In this document: positions 10,992 through 19,707 of the stretch, one piece after another | Layout: every line of letters begins with the position of its first letter | How positions within the stretch are numbered: position 1 is the stretch's first letter | Source: an uncultured Clostridia bacterium | GTDB lineage: Bacteria > Bacillota > Clostridia > Oscillospirales > Ruminococcaceae | Direction of reading: 5' to 3' | DNA: 60,400 nucleotides | Assembly: GCA_947625735.1 (NCBI GenBank) | Contig: CANQPL010000015.1 | Coordinates: forward strand, 1 to 60,400 | Notes under the pieces: model-generated | What the model was told of the DNA's origin: nothing | What the model saw: only the letters and a program-made list of their open reading frames with translations | Database searches by the model: none | Program-made: the position numbers and the translations under genes

Positions 10992-11367
10992 TTTCAATTC
11001 CTCCGCTCTGTATCTTAATATCAAGCAAAGCCGCCGCTTCGGGCAAAGTCATTTTTTCGGTTAGGGAAGAGAGAAAAATATGTACATCTCTTATGGTAAA
11101 TCCGTTTTTTCTGCACAAATTATCAAGTAAACGGATTTCATCGTTATGGAGTTCGGTTCTGATCTTGGTGATCTGTTCGTCTATCTCCTTTGTTTTCTTT
11201 TCCGCTGCCGACTGTGCCGAAAATGCCTTCTCACGCTTTTCGCTGAGTGCTTTCAGCTTTTCATACAGCTTTTCTGTTTTGGTAAGAGTTTTTACCTCCT
11301 GCCTGTTTTCCGTCTGTATTTTCTCATCAGCCTGAGTTAGTACCTTGTTTGTATTTTCGGTATTCAT
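10984..11367 (-). CDS. Coiled-coil hypothetical protein
   Basis: 127 residues. A Lys/Glu-rich helical segment (about residues 25-80: EKLYEKLKALSEKREKAF and onward) is followed by a small C-terminal domain, CRKNGFTIRDVHIFLSSL. It starts in a 4-nt overlap with the upstream small coiled-coil gene, and its stop overlaps the GTG of the methyltransferase, so the three are translationally coupled. No family function is known to me. Comparable coiled-coil accessory proteins are common between primase and methylase genes of Firmicutes elements. Confidence 0.6.
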   Translation of the reverse strand: MNTENTNKVLTQADEKIQTENRQEVKTLTKTEKLYEKLKALSEKREKAFSAQSAAEKKTKEIDEQITKIRTELHNDEIRLLDNLCRKNGFTIRDVHIFLSSLTEKMTLPEAAALLDIKIQSGGIESE

Positions 11368-11567
11368 TTTCGTATAACTCTCCTTTTCTTCATCAGAATA
11401 TTGGCGATCCGGGCTTCGATAGATGATATATTTGAATTTATAACATCTATTTCCAACTGCTTGTCCGTCCGCTGACGTATATATTCGGATTTCCTGCTGT
11501 CAAGCTCGGCAATTTCCTTGTCAGCGGACGTATTTCGCTTTGAAGGATTGATTTCTGTCATTTGCAA
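11364..11567 (-). CDS. Small coiled-coil protein (DUF4315-like)
   Basis: A 67-residue charged helical protein with IAELDSRKSEYIRQRTDKQ followed by SSIEARIANILMKKRR. It resembles in size and composition the DUF4315-type coiled-coil proteins found in conjugative transposons. Its 5' end overlaps the 3' end of the primase-like gene by 47 nt, and its stop overlaps the next start (ATGA). Function unknown; assignment by size, coiled coil and context only. Confidence 0.5.
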   Translation of the reverse strand: MQMTEINPSKRNTSADKEIAELDSRKSEYIRQRTDKQLEIDVINSNISSIEARIANILMKKRRVIRK

Positions 11568-12810
11568 ACGCCTCCCTTGCTATTGAAACTTTCTGCTGAA
11601 CACGGTCGGACCACTGTGACATACGCTGTACGGTATCGGTAAAATTCTTCTTCGGATTCAAACGCTGTAAAAGTTCGTTAAAATCCTTAACACCGTTTTT
11701 ATGGCATTCGGTGAATACCATACATATGTCCAAAAAGTTCTTGCAGAAATTTTTACCCGCCTCGTCATTATCAACACATAGCACAACTTTCAGATTTCTA
11801 TGCAAAAGCGTTTCGACTGTGCTTAGCTTTAATCCGCCCATAGAAACAAATTCGCAGTTATCTGTATCGGGGTGCAGATGCATAAAGCTCATCATGTCGA
11901 TAGCACTTTCAAATACATATGCTTTTTCGGGATTTTCCGACTTTTTGTATTCAAAAAAATTATCGGCAGTTCCTGCGGCTGTGCCGTTAAAGGATTTCAG
12001 CTTCTTGCGTACTGCGTTATTGAGTTCATCAATATCGGTAACAGAATTTTTTACAGCTTCAGCAATACCGGAAATAGTCATAATATCCTCCGCACTTGCG
12101 GCAATGTTCGCCTCTGTTTCGTAAACATAGCCAACAAATTTTATCTGAGTTTCGTCTTTGAGTATTTCGCCTATTTTCTCTGCAATGTAGGGTGGGACTT
12201 TAAGAATCTGACGGTTTTCAATGTCCGAAAATTTTGTATTTCCGATCATGTATTTCTTACTGCCTGTTCCGTGAAATTCAGCACCGCAGGGCTTACTGTC
12301 CTTAACATCAAGAAATACCGCGTTTCCTTTATCGTCCTGATACAGCAGATTTGCATTTATAAGTTCACTAACTATCTTCGGGGAAATACATCGCTGCTTT
12401 GTAAGATAAGCAAATACCCGCTTATTGTCATTACCCTTTGCGGGCATGATAAATTCCTTGACAGGCTTTTCCCTCGCCTGCGGCAATTCCCCATTGGGGA
12501 ATTGTCTGTGCGCATATGATGTATGCTGAACGCTGTACAGGGAATAGGGCTGCTCTCCGTTTAATGCCATGCTCACCGCTTCGGGAAATTTAAGATCAAA
12601 GGCTTTTTTCAGACAATCTACAAGCCCTACGCCGCCTACTTGTCGGGAAAATATGTAATATTTCTGAGTAACTTCATCGACTTTCATTCCGCCAAAACCA
12701 TGTATGTGCATTTCACGCCCTTTTCTTTCGCAGGAATAACCATTACTGCGGAAAAATTCTGTAATGCTCTGTTGGTTTGCCCTTTCGATCTGTTCCTTGG
12801 TATAATACAT
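11521..12810 (-). CDS. TOPRIM-domain primase-like protein (DUF3991/Toprim_2)
   Basis: 429 residues. The N-terminal domain has the zinc-free primase-like pattern SITEFFRSNGYSCERKGREM... and YYIFSRQVGGVGLVDCL, typical of DUF3991. A C-terminal TOPRIM domain follows, with AYVFESAIDMMSF and KVVLCVDNDEAGKNF (acidic DxD-type metal site). It probably primes complementary-strand synthesis after transfer. The repeat at 12485-12503 is read as RQFPNGELPQ in the linker. The extreme C-terminus, RMSQWSDRVQQK, matches the end of the nearby GGDEF protein, an unexpected shared tail. Confidence 0.75.
   Translation of the reverse strand: MYYTKEQIERANQQSITEFFRSNGYSCERKGREMHIHGFGGMKVDEVTQKYYIFSRQVGGVGLVDCLKKAFDLKFPEAVSMALNGEQPYSLYSVQHTSYAHRQFPNGELPQAREKPVKEFIMPAKGNDNKRVFAYLTKQRCISPKIVSELINANLLYQDDKGNAVFLDVKDSKPCGAEFHGTGSKKYMIGNTKFSDIENRQILKVPPYIAEKIGEILKDETQIKFVGYVYETEANIAASAEDIMTISGIAEAVKNSVTDIDELNNAVRKKLKSFNGTAAGTADNFFEYKKSENPEKAYVFESAIDMMSFMHLHPDTDNCEFVSMGGLKLSTVETLLHRNLKVVLCVDNDEAGKNFCKNFLDICMVFTECHKNGVKDFNELLQRLNPKKNFTDTVQRMSQWSDRVQQKVSIAREAFANDRNQSFKAKYVR
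12485..12503. repeat. Near-palindrome copy 4 (in primase-like gene)
   Basis: AATTCCCCATTGGGGAATT, read as QFPNGE between the DUF3991-like and later parts. Confidence 0.85.
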
Positions 12811-12827
12811 ACAACCACTTTCCGCCT

Positions 12828-13850
12828 TTATTTCCTGCCGTCCATTTTTTTACGAAATTCCCTGTATTTTTTTGAGTATTCATAGGATTTTCCGAAAATA
12901 TTTATTGCCGCATTATACAACGCAGGCTCGTATTTCTGAATAACATTCAGCTCATCAATAAGATTGGGATTGAACGGACAGCCTACACAGCCTGTCCGTT
13001 TCATTCCGTATTCGGTATAGCAGCGGCTATGCGTTACATCAAAATGCTGTTCATAAATTTTCTTGTCATTGTCGTTATACCGGAATATAGGTCGGTATGT
13101 ATCGCAGTCTTTTTCCTTACTGTGTGAAAAGCAGCTTTTATAGTTAGCTGAGCGTATGCCGCCCTCTGATTTCCTTATTCCTGTGATGTCAAGATCAGCT
13201 CCGTTTTCTTTGATATAGCCTTTGGCAGCTTTCTTTTTTGCATACTCGCAGCATTTGTTTGATATGGGAAAATCGGGCGGATTTGCAATAATAAACTCTT
13301 TAAGCCATTTAAACTGACTGATAGAAAAGCGGCTGATCTTAACCTCACCTTTATCATCTGTGTATCTTGCATTGCACCACCACTGTAAAGAGGTCTTGCA
13401 CCTCGGATATTCCTGCATGAGTTCATGCAGCGGTTTGTCCTCCCATTTGAAATTATGCGCTTGCAATCTCATCATCTGTTCTGAAACGTATTTTGAGAGA
13501 AACGGAACGCCGTAATGATGTACACAAAAAGGAATGGATTTGACCGCCCTGATACGTTCGATTTTAATGTTGTATTTCTTTTCAAGGCAGTCAAGATGTT
13601 CCTTTGTGGCGTTATACTCAAAGCCCGTATCTATCCAGAAGTATTTGACTTCTCCCACATTATCAACGTGAGAAATAATGTCAAGCACAATATCGCTGTC
13701 GCTTCCTCCGCTGAGGCTCACAACTGCATTTCTGCTCCTGCTGAGAACGCTCTGCGCTTTTGCAAAGCTGTCAAGTATTGTATAGTTATTAAGTGTGAGA
13801 AGTTCATCTGCAAATTTCTCACTTATGCCCGATCTGTCATTTTTGTACAT
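12828..13850 (-). CDS. PP-loop ATPase, PAPS reductase/DndC-like family
   Basis: 340 residues. The PP-loop SLSGGSDSDIVLD (about residues 44-56) identifies the adenosine-nucleotide alpha-hydrolase fold of phosphoadenosine-phosphosulfate reductases and DndC. A cysteine set (CKTSLQWWC, NKCCEYAKKK, TGCVGCPF) could bind an Fe-S cluster or zinc. Start supported by GGAGG. It lies among DNA methylases and the primase rather than sulfur-assimilation genes, so a nucleic-acid modification role is more plausible than sulfate reduction. No other Dnd genes are in view. Confidence 0.75.
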   Translation of the reverse strand: MYKNDRSGISEKFADELLTLNNYTILDSFAKAQSVLSRSRNAVVSLSGGSDSDIVLDIISHVDNVGEVKYFWIDTGFEYNATKEHLDCLEKKYNIKIERIRAVKSIPFCVHHYGVPFLSKYVSEQMMRLQAHNFKWEDKPLHELMQEYPRCKTSLQWWCNARYTDDKGEVKISRFSISQFKWLKEFIIANPPDFPISNKCCEYAKKKAAKGYIKENGADLDITGIRKSEGGIRSANYKSCFSHSKEKDCDTYRPIFRYNDNDKKIYEQHFDVTHSRCYTEYGMKRTGCVGCPFNPNLIDELNVIQKYEPALYNAAINIFGKSYEYSKKYREFRKKMDGRK

Positions 13851-13875
13851 TTATAATTCCTCCGATCTGTATTTT

Positions 13876-15558
13876 TTATCTTCCCTTGTTTCTGTCATAG
13901 GTCTTGTTCTGACGTTCTGCCCTTGACTGAGCCGCTTTGACCTGTACTTTGTCGGACCACTTCGACATCTTTGAAACGGTTTCAAGAAAACCTTTATTTT
14001 TTACTCCGTCAACAGTAACAACGGAATTTTTGCCGTCATATTTTGCGGAAAACTGTACGCCCTGTTTTTCGGCATATTTTGATATTTCATATGCAGTCTT
14101 GGCGTCTGCGGAAATATACGTCTTATTTGAGATCTTTAAGTATTCGTTCTTATTGTAAAAGGCAGGCGGTTTCTTTGCTGTAGGTTCTGCCGTCTGCTGT
14201 ACCTGTTCATTCATTACATTTTCATGAAATGCTGCATTATCGGTTATTTCTTCTATATCGGCAGTGGATAATTCAATAGGTGTATTTTCCCGCTCCGGTG
14301 TATCATATCCGCACTTATTACAGATAGCCGAAATAAGGCTGTCCGTTTTTTCGGATAACTGCGGATTCTTTTCGGAAAAATCCTGCAATGCGTCAATTAC
14401 GCTGTAAAATTCCTCGCTGCTTTTGCTGTTAAGACAAGCAAGTATGCTGTCCTTGGCTTTATCGGGATTATCCCCGCAAAGGATTTCGGCAGTCCTAAGC
14501 GCAAGGTAGGATTTATATATGTTGTCATCATAGACAGCGACCTGATTTCGCCCGCTGTCCTTCGCCCTGTACAGCGACTTGTCCGCTCTGTTTAAGTCAT
14601 CTTCAAAAATCGCTTTTACATTTTCCTGCGATATGTCGCCATAGGTGCGAATATCGCATACTCCCATTGAAACAGTGACTTTGATTTCCTGCGGCTCTCC
14701 GTTAAGTGATACATTATGTACAGCATTTTCTATCTGCTCCCGCAGCCGCTCGGCAGCGGCAACCGCTTTGTCATATTCGCAGTTAAGAATACATACCATT
14801 TCTTCACCGCCGAACCTGAAAGCGCAGTCCGCTCCGTTCCGTGTTCCCTCGTTCAGAATGGCAGCAACATTTCTGAGAACGGTATCGCCCGCCTCATGTC
14901 CGTATGTGTCGTTTACGTCCTTAAAATGGTCTATATCACACATAACCACACTTACGTTCTTTCCCTCTTGCAGACTGCCGCATAGGGTATCGGTGATATA
15001 CTCGTTAAGCCCCTGACGGTTTTTTAATCCCGTGAGTTCGTCCGAAATACGTCCCTGATGTTCAAATTCCTTTTTCAAAGCAAGCTCAACGGTATTTATT
15101 ATCTGACTGCCCTTTTTAAAGCCCTCAAAATCGTTTTTGTTAAAGCCCTTTTCCTTTTGCGCAACTATAACTCCCATTGAATTGCCCTTTGAGGTCACAA
15201 GAGGGATAAAGGCAGTTTTATCCCTGAATTGTGTTTCCTGCCCTACAAATATCTTTTTCAGAACATCTGCCGCTTTACTGTTCTGCCAATTCCTGTGATC
15301 GTTCTGAGAAAAGAATTTATCGCTTGTATTGTCATAGCAGTAAAAAGCCGCCTTGTCGCAGCCCGTAAGCTGCTTTGTAACGCTTTCGATCTCGCTCATT
15401 GCCGTTTCAATGGATTGACTTTCAGTAATGGCAGATACAAACTTATTTATCGTATCGACTTCCTTTTCAAGTGATATGACTTTTTCTTCCAGGGACGCAT
15501 TTTTATGTTCAAGAGCTTCTATACGGTCAAGCAGCCCCCTGACTTCCTGCTCATTCAT
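13876..15558 (-). CDS. Diguanylate cyclase-like protein: coiled coil, GAF-like, GGDEF, element-specific tail
   Basis: 560 residues. A coiled coil (about 5-40) and a GAF-like sensor (about 45-165) precede a GGDEF domain (about 170-330). The GGDEF domain has DELTGLKNRQGL, DIDHFKDVNDTYGHEAGD and the signature RFGGEEM. GGEEM differs from GGEEF only in the last residue and keeps the metal/catalytic acids, so c-di-GMP synthesis is plausible. No clear RxxD inhibitory site is visible before the signature. The C-terminal ~90 residues end MSKWSDKVQVK, matching the primase tail. No transmembrane segment, so cytosolic. A c-di-GMP enzyme inside a conjugation operon is unusual. Confidence 0.85.
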   Translation of the reverse strand: MNEQEVRGLLDRIEALEHKNASLEEKVISLEKEVDTINKFVSAITESQSIETAMSEIESVTKQLTGCDKAAFYCYDNTSDKFFSQNDHRNWQNSKAADVLKKIFVGQETQFRDKTAFIPLVTSKGNSMGVIVAQKEKGFNKNDFEGFKKGSQIINTVELALKKEFEHQGRISDELTGLKNRQGLNEYITDTLCGSLQEGKNVSVVMCDIDHFKDVNDTYGHEAGDTVLRNVAAILNEGTRNGADCAFRFGGEEMVCILNCEYDKAVAAAERLREQIENAVHNVSLNGEPQEIKVTVSMGVCDIRTYGDISQENVKAIFEDDLNRADKSLYRAKDSGRNQVAVYDDNIYKSYLALRTAEILCGDNPDKAKDSILACLNSKSSEEFYSVIDALQDFSEKNPQLSEKTDSLISAICNKCGYDTPERENTPIELSTADIEEITDNAAFHENVMNEQVQQTAEPTAKKPPAFYNKNEYLKISNKTYISADAKTAYEISKYAEKQGVQFSAKYDGKNSVVTVDGVKNKGFLETVSKMSKWSDKVQVKAAQSRAERQNKTYDRNKGR

Positions 15559-15582
15559 AAAATCATCTTCCTTTCTTTTCAG

Positions 15583-15599
15583 TTCCCCATTGAGGAATT
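15583..15599. repeat. Near-palindrome copy 5 (intergenic, degenerate)
   Basis: TTCCCCATTGAGGAATT, one mismatch breaking the stem, in the short gap upstream of the GGDEF gene start. Confidence 0.7.
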
Positions 15600-15600
15600 A

Positions 15601-15915
15601 TCATATTACATAACATTCATCATCAAAGATATAATCCTCTGTTTTTTCATTCCGAAGTATTGCCGCCTCTGCAACCTCGTCAATACCTTTCTGAATGTTG
15701 TCGATCTGCTGTGCAAAAAAGTTATAGTATTCTGCCTTGGTTATGGTGTACTCGGCTTCGGAGCAATAGAGTTTTCTTTCCTCGTCCGTTGTTTCATAAA
15801 CGCCCTCAATGTCCGACATATACTTTTCAAAAAAATCCTTGGTGTGTTCATCTCCGTCAATGCCGTATATCCGTATGATAACGTCGCGGCAGTATTCCTT
15901 TATAAATACTTTCAT
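15601..15915 (-). CDS. Acidic hypothetical protein
   Basis: 104 residues, strongly acidic (DGDEHTKDFFEKYMSD, ETTDEERK), ending DYIFDDECYVI. The ATG is preceded by GGAGGG at a good distance and the gene is 3 nt from the stop of the upstream ORF, so it is very likely expressed. No family recognised. Small acidic proteins in such elements are sometimes anti-restriction (DNA-mimic) factors, but nothing here proves that. Confidence 0.55.
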   Translation of the reverse strand: MKVFIKEYCRDVIIRIYGIDGDEHTKDFFEKYMSDIEGVYETTDEERKLYCSEAEYTITKAEYYNFFAQQIDNIQKGIDEVAEAAILRNEKTEDYIFDDECYVI

Positions 15916-15918
15916 GTG

Positions 15919-17346
15919 CTATCCCTCCGTACTTGAACCTCTGTTCAGTTTTTTCTCGGCAATTTCCTTTTGCTTCTGCTCGGTAACCGCCTGCTGTTTG
16001 TTCTGCTGCGCCCGTTGTGTTTTCACTTCCGACTTTAACTCGCTGAGTGTCCGAATAAGCCTGTTGCTTTTACGTCTTTCCTTCATAATGAGATACTGCT
16101 CCTTAATGATCCTTTCGGCGTACTCCCGTTCGGTCGGCTCAATTTCTTCCATGAAATTATCTGGAATGGTTATTTTCCCGTCAATGACTTTTATCTGTCT
16201 GCTGCGGGAGCAAAGCTGAATTATTCCCCATATTTTATTGAAGTCGAAAAGCATTACATGAAATTTCTCGTTATCAAGACTTTCAAGTCCCGACTTTTTT
16301 ACAAGATACAGCGCTTTTTCGGAATTATGGTATACCTCGATAACCGTCCCCTCGTCAAGCGGAATTATGCTCCTGAATTTATCTACGGCTTTTCTTATAA
16401 GCTCCTTGTCCGTATAATCTGCAAAAACATCAAGGTCAATTTCCTTTGCGTGATCGGCATTAAGGTTATCGGTAATGCTGCCGTCCGCAGCCGCCGCATA
16501 ATCGAACCAGTTTATTTTATCTCCGCAAACGTGACGTTTTCGGTTATAGCTTTTTACGGTAAAATGCAGCTTGATCTTTTTGATATATTCCTCATATCTG
16601 CTTTCGTATTTTTCGTCTATCGGCAGCGAATTTTCCTTTGCAAATTTAATAAAATCCTTGCCGTATGGCTTGTCATATACTGCGGAATACCGCAGCAGCC
16701 GTTTAAGATTAAGCGGAAAAGGATAATACTGTGATTTGACATCTCCCTTTTTTACTTCCTCGTTTTCAAGAAGATACTGCGGATTTTCCTCTGTCCTTAT
16801 GCTGTCATCTTTGGTGACAGTTCCGAATTGTTCTCCCAGATCAATGAGAAATTTGTAATAATCAGAATCCGTAACTTTCGCCAGTCCGTCAACAAGAGAA
16901 ATATGAGGAAGTCCCGCCAGCTCCTGCGCTTCGGCAAAGCTGATCGGCTGCATCTCGGCATACTTTTTGGTATTAGATGAGCATAACAGAATACTTTCGA
17001 TCTGCTCATTAGAGAGGTTGTCCTCGGCATTGGAATTTTCGTCTGTAATAACGGCGTTTTCAGCGGCTGTAATATCATCAAAAAAATCGGATTTATTTGT
17101 GATAATAAGTTGTAAAGCGGTTTCCTCTGAAATTACTCCTGCGCCGTAAAGGAATAAAAGCCTGTCAATTTTTTCGCTGTGGGTTTCCGCTTTTATCTGC
17201 ACGGCAGCGTCCTCCGACAATACCTGCACCTCTACGTCCTTCGGCATTTCAATTCCGAAAACCTTGGATATTACCGCATACCTGAACATCATCGAATAGA
17301 CCCTGCCGCCCTTGCCCGTCACTTTATATGCGTTAATATGTATCAC
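15919..17346 (-). CDS. Hypothetical protein of conjugative-element core
   Basis: 475 residues, soluble, with a charged coiled-coil C-terminus (EREYAERIIKEQYLIMKERR through QQNKQQAVTEQKQKEI). The start is a GTG overlapping the topoisomerase stop (GAGTGA). Recognisable features are a mid-region YYPFPLNLKRLLRYSAVYDK and helical repeats; no catalytic motif. Position between topoisomerase and GGDEF genes suggests a DNA-processing accessory role, but the function is unknown to me. Confidence 0.6.
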   Translation of the reverse strand: MIHINAYKVTGKGGRVYSMMFRYAVISKVFGIEMPKDVEVQVLSEDAAVQIKAETHSEKIDRLLFLYGAGVISEETALQLIITNKSDFFDDITAAENAVITDENSNAEDNLSNEQIESILLCSSNTKKYAEMQPISFAEAQELAGLPHISLVDGLAKVTDSDYYKFLIDLGEQFGTVTKDDSIRTEENPQYLLENEEVKKGDVKSQYYPFPLNLKRLLRYSAVYDKPYGKDFIKFAKENSLPIDEKYESRYEEYIKKIKLHFTVKSYNRKRHVCGDKINWFDYAAAADGSITDNLNADHAKEIDLDVFADYTDKELIRKAVDKFRSIIPLDEGTVIEVYHNSEKALYLVKKSGLESLDNEKFHVMLFDFNKIWGIIQLCSRSRQIKVIDGKITIPDNFMEEIEPTEREYAERIIKEQYLIMKERRKSNRLIRTLSELKSEVKTQRAQQNKQQAVTEQKQKEIAEKKLNRGSSTEG

Positions 17347-19280
17347 TCCTTTTCCTCACGGATATTGACATAAGTGCCTGTGTCCGCCATGGTGTACTTT
17401 GTTTTTATGGTTTCGCCGTTTATCTTCTTTTTCTGCTTATAGACAGACTTTCCCGCAAGAAAATCCCTGACATTGGCTGCTGTTATCTCGATACCGTTAT
17501 ATTTATCCTGCTTCCATACGGTAAAGCCGCAGCCGTTCTTTCCGCTTTCACAATAAAAATTCCTGCTGCTCTCAAAAATTGTCTTTCCGCAGCGGGGGCA
17601 TTTTCCTACAGCGGTTTTCTCGGTCTTAACTCTTTTCAGATTTACATATTTACCCGTATCGTCAAGAGTAAAATCTGCCGTGTAAGCAGTACCGTCCTTT
17701 GTGGTCGCCATGAATTTTACCTGCTCGCCTTTGAGAAGTTTAACGGCGTTTTCGGGATAAATACCGTCCTTAATATTTATCTGATCCTTCCATAATGTAA
17801 AGCCGCAGCCGCCTTTCCCGCTTTCGCAGTAGTAATTTTTCTTACCCTCATAAACATTTTTTCCACACCTCGGACAAATTCCTATGAGCTTCCGCTTGTT
17901 GTCCGCATTGCCGCTGTGAACGAGCTGTCTGTGCCTTGCAGGGCTTTTTTCAAAAGCGATAACGGAATTTACAAACTCCTTGACTTCCTCTAAAAGCCGT
18001 TCTGCTGCGCTGTGATCGTTCTTTATTTTAGTGAAAACATTCTCCCATTCCGCTGTGCGTTCAAGGGATTTGACGTTATCGGGGACAGAAGATATAAATG
18101 CTCGTCCAAAATCTGTGGCAACGATATTCTTTCCGTTCCTTGCAAGATAGCCTGCACCGATAAGCTGCTCTATAACCTCGGCTCTGGTGGCTTCCGTTCC
18201 GATACCCTTACTGCTGACTGCCGCCTTTAACTCCTTGTCCTCGATACGGTTATCAATATTATTCATTACCGATAAAAGCGTATCGTCCGTGAAATGCTTC
18301 TTAGGTTTAGTTTCACATTCCTTTATAGAAATGTCCCTTGGTGTAAAGGTGCTGCCCTCGGCATATTCAAGATACTCTGCTTTTTCCTCCGCTGACGTAT
18401 CAAAGGCTTTCCAGCCCATAACAACGGGCTTTACGGATTTAAGGGTGTAGATAATATCCTCGCACCAAAATTCGTAATTGGTTTCTATGCAGGTATATTC
18501 CTTGTCTACGGCGCATAGCAGACGGTTTACCACAAGCCCGTACACTTTCTTTTCCGTATCGGTCAGACTGTCAATACCCGCCGTATTTGCTTCGGGAATT
18601 ATAGCGTGGTGATCGTGTCCGTCCATGTTCTTATTGCTTACGATACGTCCGTCAAGGTTAAGTCCTGCGGATTTAAGGCTTTTTGCCCGTTCGGAATACT
18701 CCGATCTGTTTTCAAGAACATTTATTATCCCGATAACCTTTTTCTGCAAATCCTCCGAAATATAATTGCAGTCTGTTCTCGGATATGTTATCAGCTTTTT
18801 TTCATAAAGGCTCTGCGCCGTATCAAGGGTCGCTTTTGCTGTAAGTCCGTACACACGGTTTGCCTCTTGCTGTAATGTTGTCAGACTGTGCAGCAGGGGA
18901 CGGTTTATCTTCTTTTCCGCAGAAACGGCAGACAAAACGTTTGCGGATTTTCCTGCGCTCGCTGCCCGTACCTTTTCGGCTTCCTCCGCAGTATTCCATA
19001 CCTCCTGCGATACTGCGCTGTTATCCATTACAAGGCGGTATGTGACAGACTTTTCAAAGCTGTCGATCTCGCTGTCACGCTCTGCCACAATTGCAAGGAC
19101 GGGAGTTTTGACCCGCCCTATCCTGTGGGGGTAACTGTCCATTGCTCCGTAAAGCCTTGATAAGTTCATACCGATTATCCAATCGGCTTTTTCTCTGGTA
19201 AGGGCGGCGTAATACTCGCCGTCAAAATCGCTGTCGGGCGGCAGATTTTTAAGACATTCGGTTATTGTCTCGTCCGTCAT
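17343..19280 (-). CDS. topB: DNA topoisomerase III, active-site and zinc-ribbon part (frameshifted from TOPRIM part)
   Basis: 645 residues. Carries the topoisomerase IA body: LSRLYGAMDSY, GRVKTPVLAIV, the catalytic tyrosine in KLITYPRTDCNYI, and SSKGIGTEATRAEVIE. Two C-terminal CPRCG/CGF zinc-ribbon repeats of the element-borne TopB type follow. It begins with ATG in a 4-nt ATGA overlap with the TOPRIM part. Reading the preceding DNA in this frame gives KPVKRLWTNSM, the normal TopB continuation, so the two ORFs are one gene split by a one-base deficit in an A5 run (plus-strand T 19308-19312). Whether it is made as two chains, by frameshifting, or not at all cannot be told from sequence. Confidence 0.85.
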   Translation of the reverse strand: MTDETITECLKNLPPDSDFDGEYYAALTREKADWIIGMNLSRLYGAMDSYPHRIGRVKTPVLAIVAERDSEIDSFEKSVTYRLVMDNSAVSQEVWNTAEEAEKVRAASAGKSANVLSAVSAEKKINRPLLHSLTTLQQEANRVYGLTAKATLDTAQSLYEKKLITYPRTDCNYISEDLQKKVIGIINVLENRSEYSERAKSLKSAGLNLDGRIVSNKNMDGHDHHAIIPEANTAGIDSLTDTEKKVYGLVVNRLLCAVDKEYTCIETNYEFWCEDIIYTLKSVKPVVMGWKAFDTSAEEKAEYLEYAEGSTFTPRDISIKECETKPKKHFTDDTLLSVMNNIDNRIEDKELKAAVSSKGIGTEATRAEVIEQLIGAGYLARNGKNIVATDFGRAFISSVPDNVKSLERTAEWENVFTKIKNDHSAAERLLEEVKEFVNSVIAFEKSPARHRQLVHSGNADNKRKLIGICPRCGKNVYEGKKNYYCESGKGGCGFTLWKDQINIKDGIYPENAVKLLKGEQVKFMATTKDGTAYTADFTLDDTGKYVNLKRVKTEKTAVGKCPRCGKTIFESSRNFYCESGKNGCGFTVWKQDKYNGIEITAANVRDFLAGKSVYKQKKKINGETIKTKYTMADTGTYVNIREEKE

Positions 19281-19687
19281 TGAGTTTGTCCATAACCGCT
19301 TGACAGGTTTTTGCAGTTATTTGCGTTATAAATATGACGAAAAATAAGCTCGCCCTCCCGTCCTGCGTCTGTAGCGCAAATTACCTCGTCCACTTCATCA
19401 AGGCTCAAAAGATGAGAAATAAGGCTGCGGAGAGCTTCGTTATTTTCATTTTCGGGGAGAATGCGAAATTCTGGGAAGATCGGCAGCTCATCAAGCACAT
19501 ACGACTTGCTGTACCCGTAGTCCTGCGGAAGTCCCATCCCGTATAAATGCCCTCTGGCGTTTACGACATAATAATCGTTACCCTTATAGCAAAACTCTTT
19601 TCCCTCACCGTATATTTTTTCTCTTGCACCTACAACATGGGCTATTGTCTGTGCGGTACTCGGCTTTTCACTTATGATCAGTTTCAT
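19277..19687 (-). CDS. topB: DNA topoisomerase III, TOPRIM part (5' piece of split gene)
   Basis: 136 residues starting MKLIISEKPSTAQTIAHVVG with the TOPRIM acidic motif ATDAGREGELIFRHIY. AAAGGA precedes the ATG. After IYNANNCKN the frame leaves TopB homology and stops at TGA. One extra A in the AAAAA run at 19308-19312, or a -1 slip there, would restore a full-length enzyme. TOPRIM alone supplies metal binding but not the catalytic tyrosine. Possible explanations are genuine inactivation, a sequencing/assembly homopolymer error, ribosomal slippage, or reinitiation at the ATGA. Confidence 0.85.
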   Translation of the reverse strand: MKLIISEKPSTAQTIAHVVGAREKIYGEGKEFCYKGNDYYVVNARGHLYGMGLPQDYGYSKSYVLDELPIFPEFRILPENENNEALRSLISHLLSLDEVDEVICATDAGREGELIFRHIYNANNCKNLSSGYGQTQ

Positions 19688-19707
19688 ACAAAAAATCCTT
19701 TCTTAAA

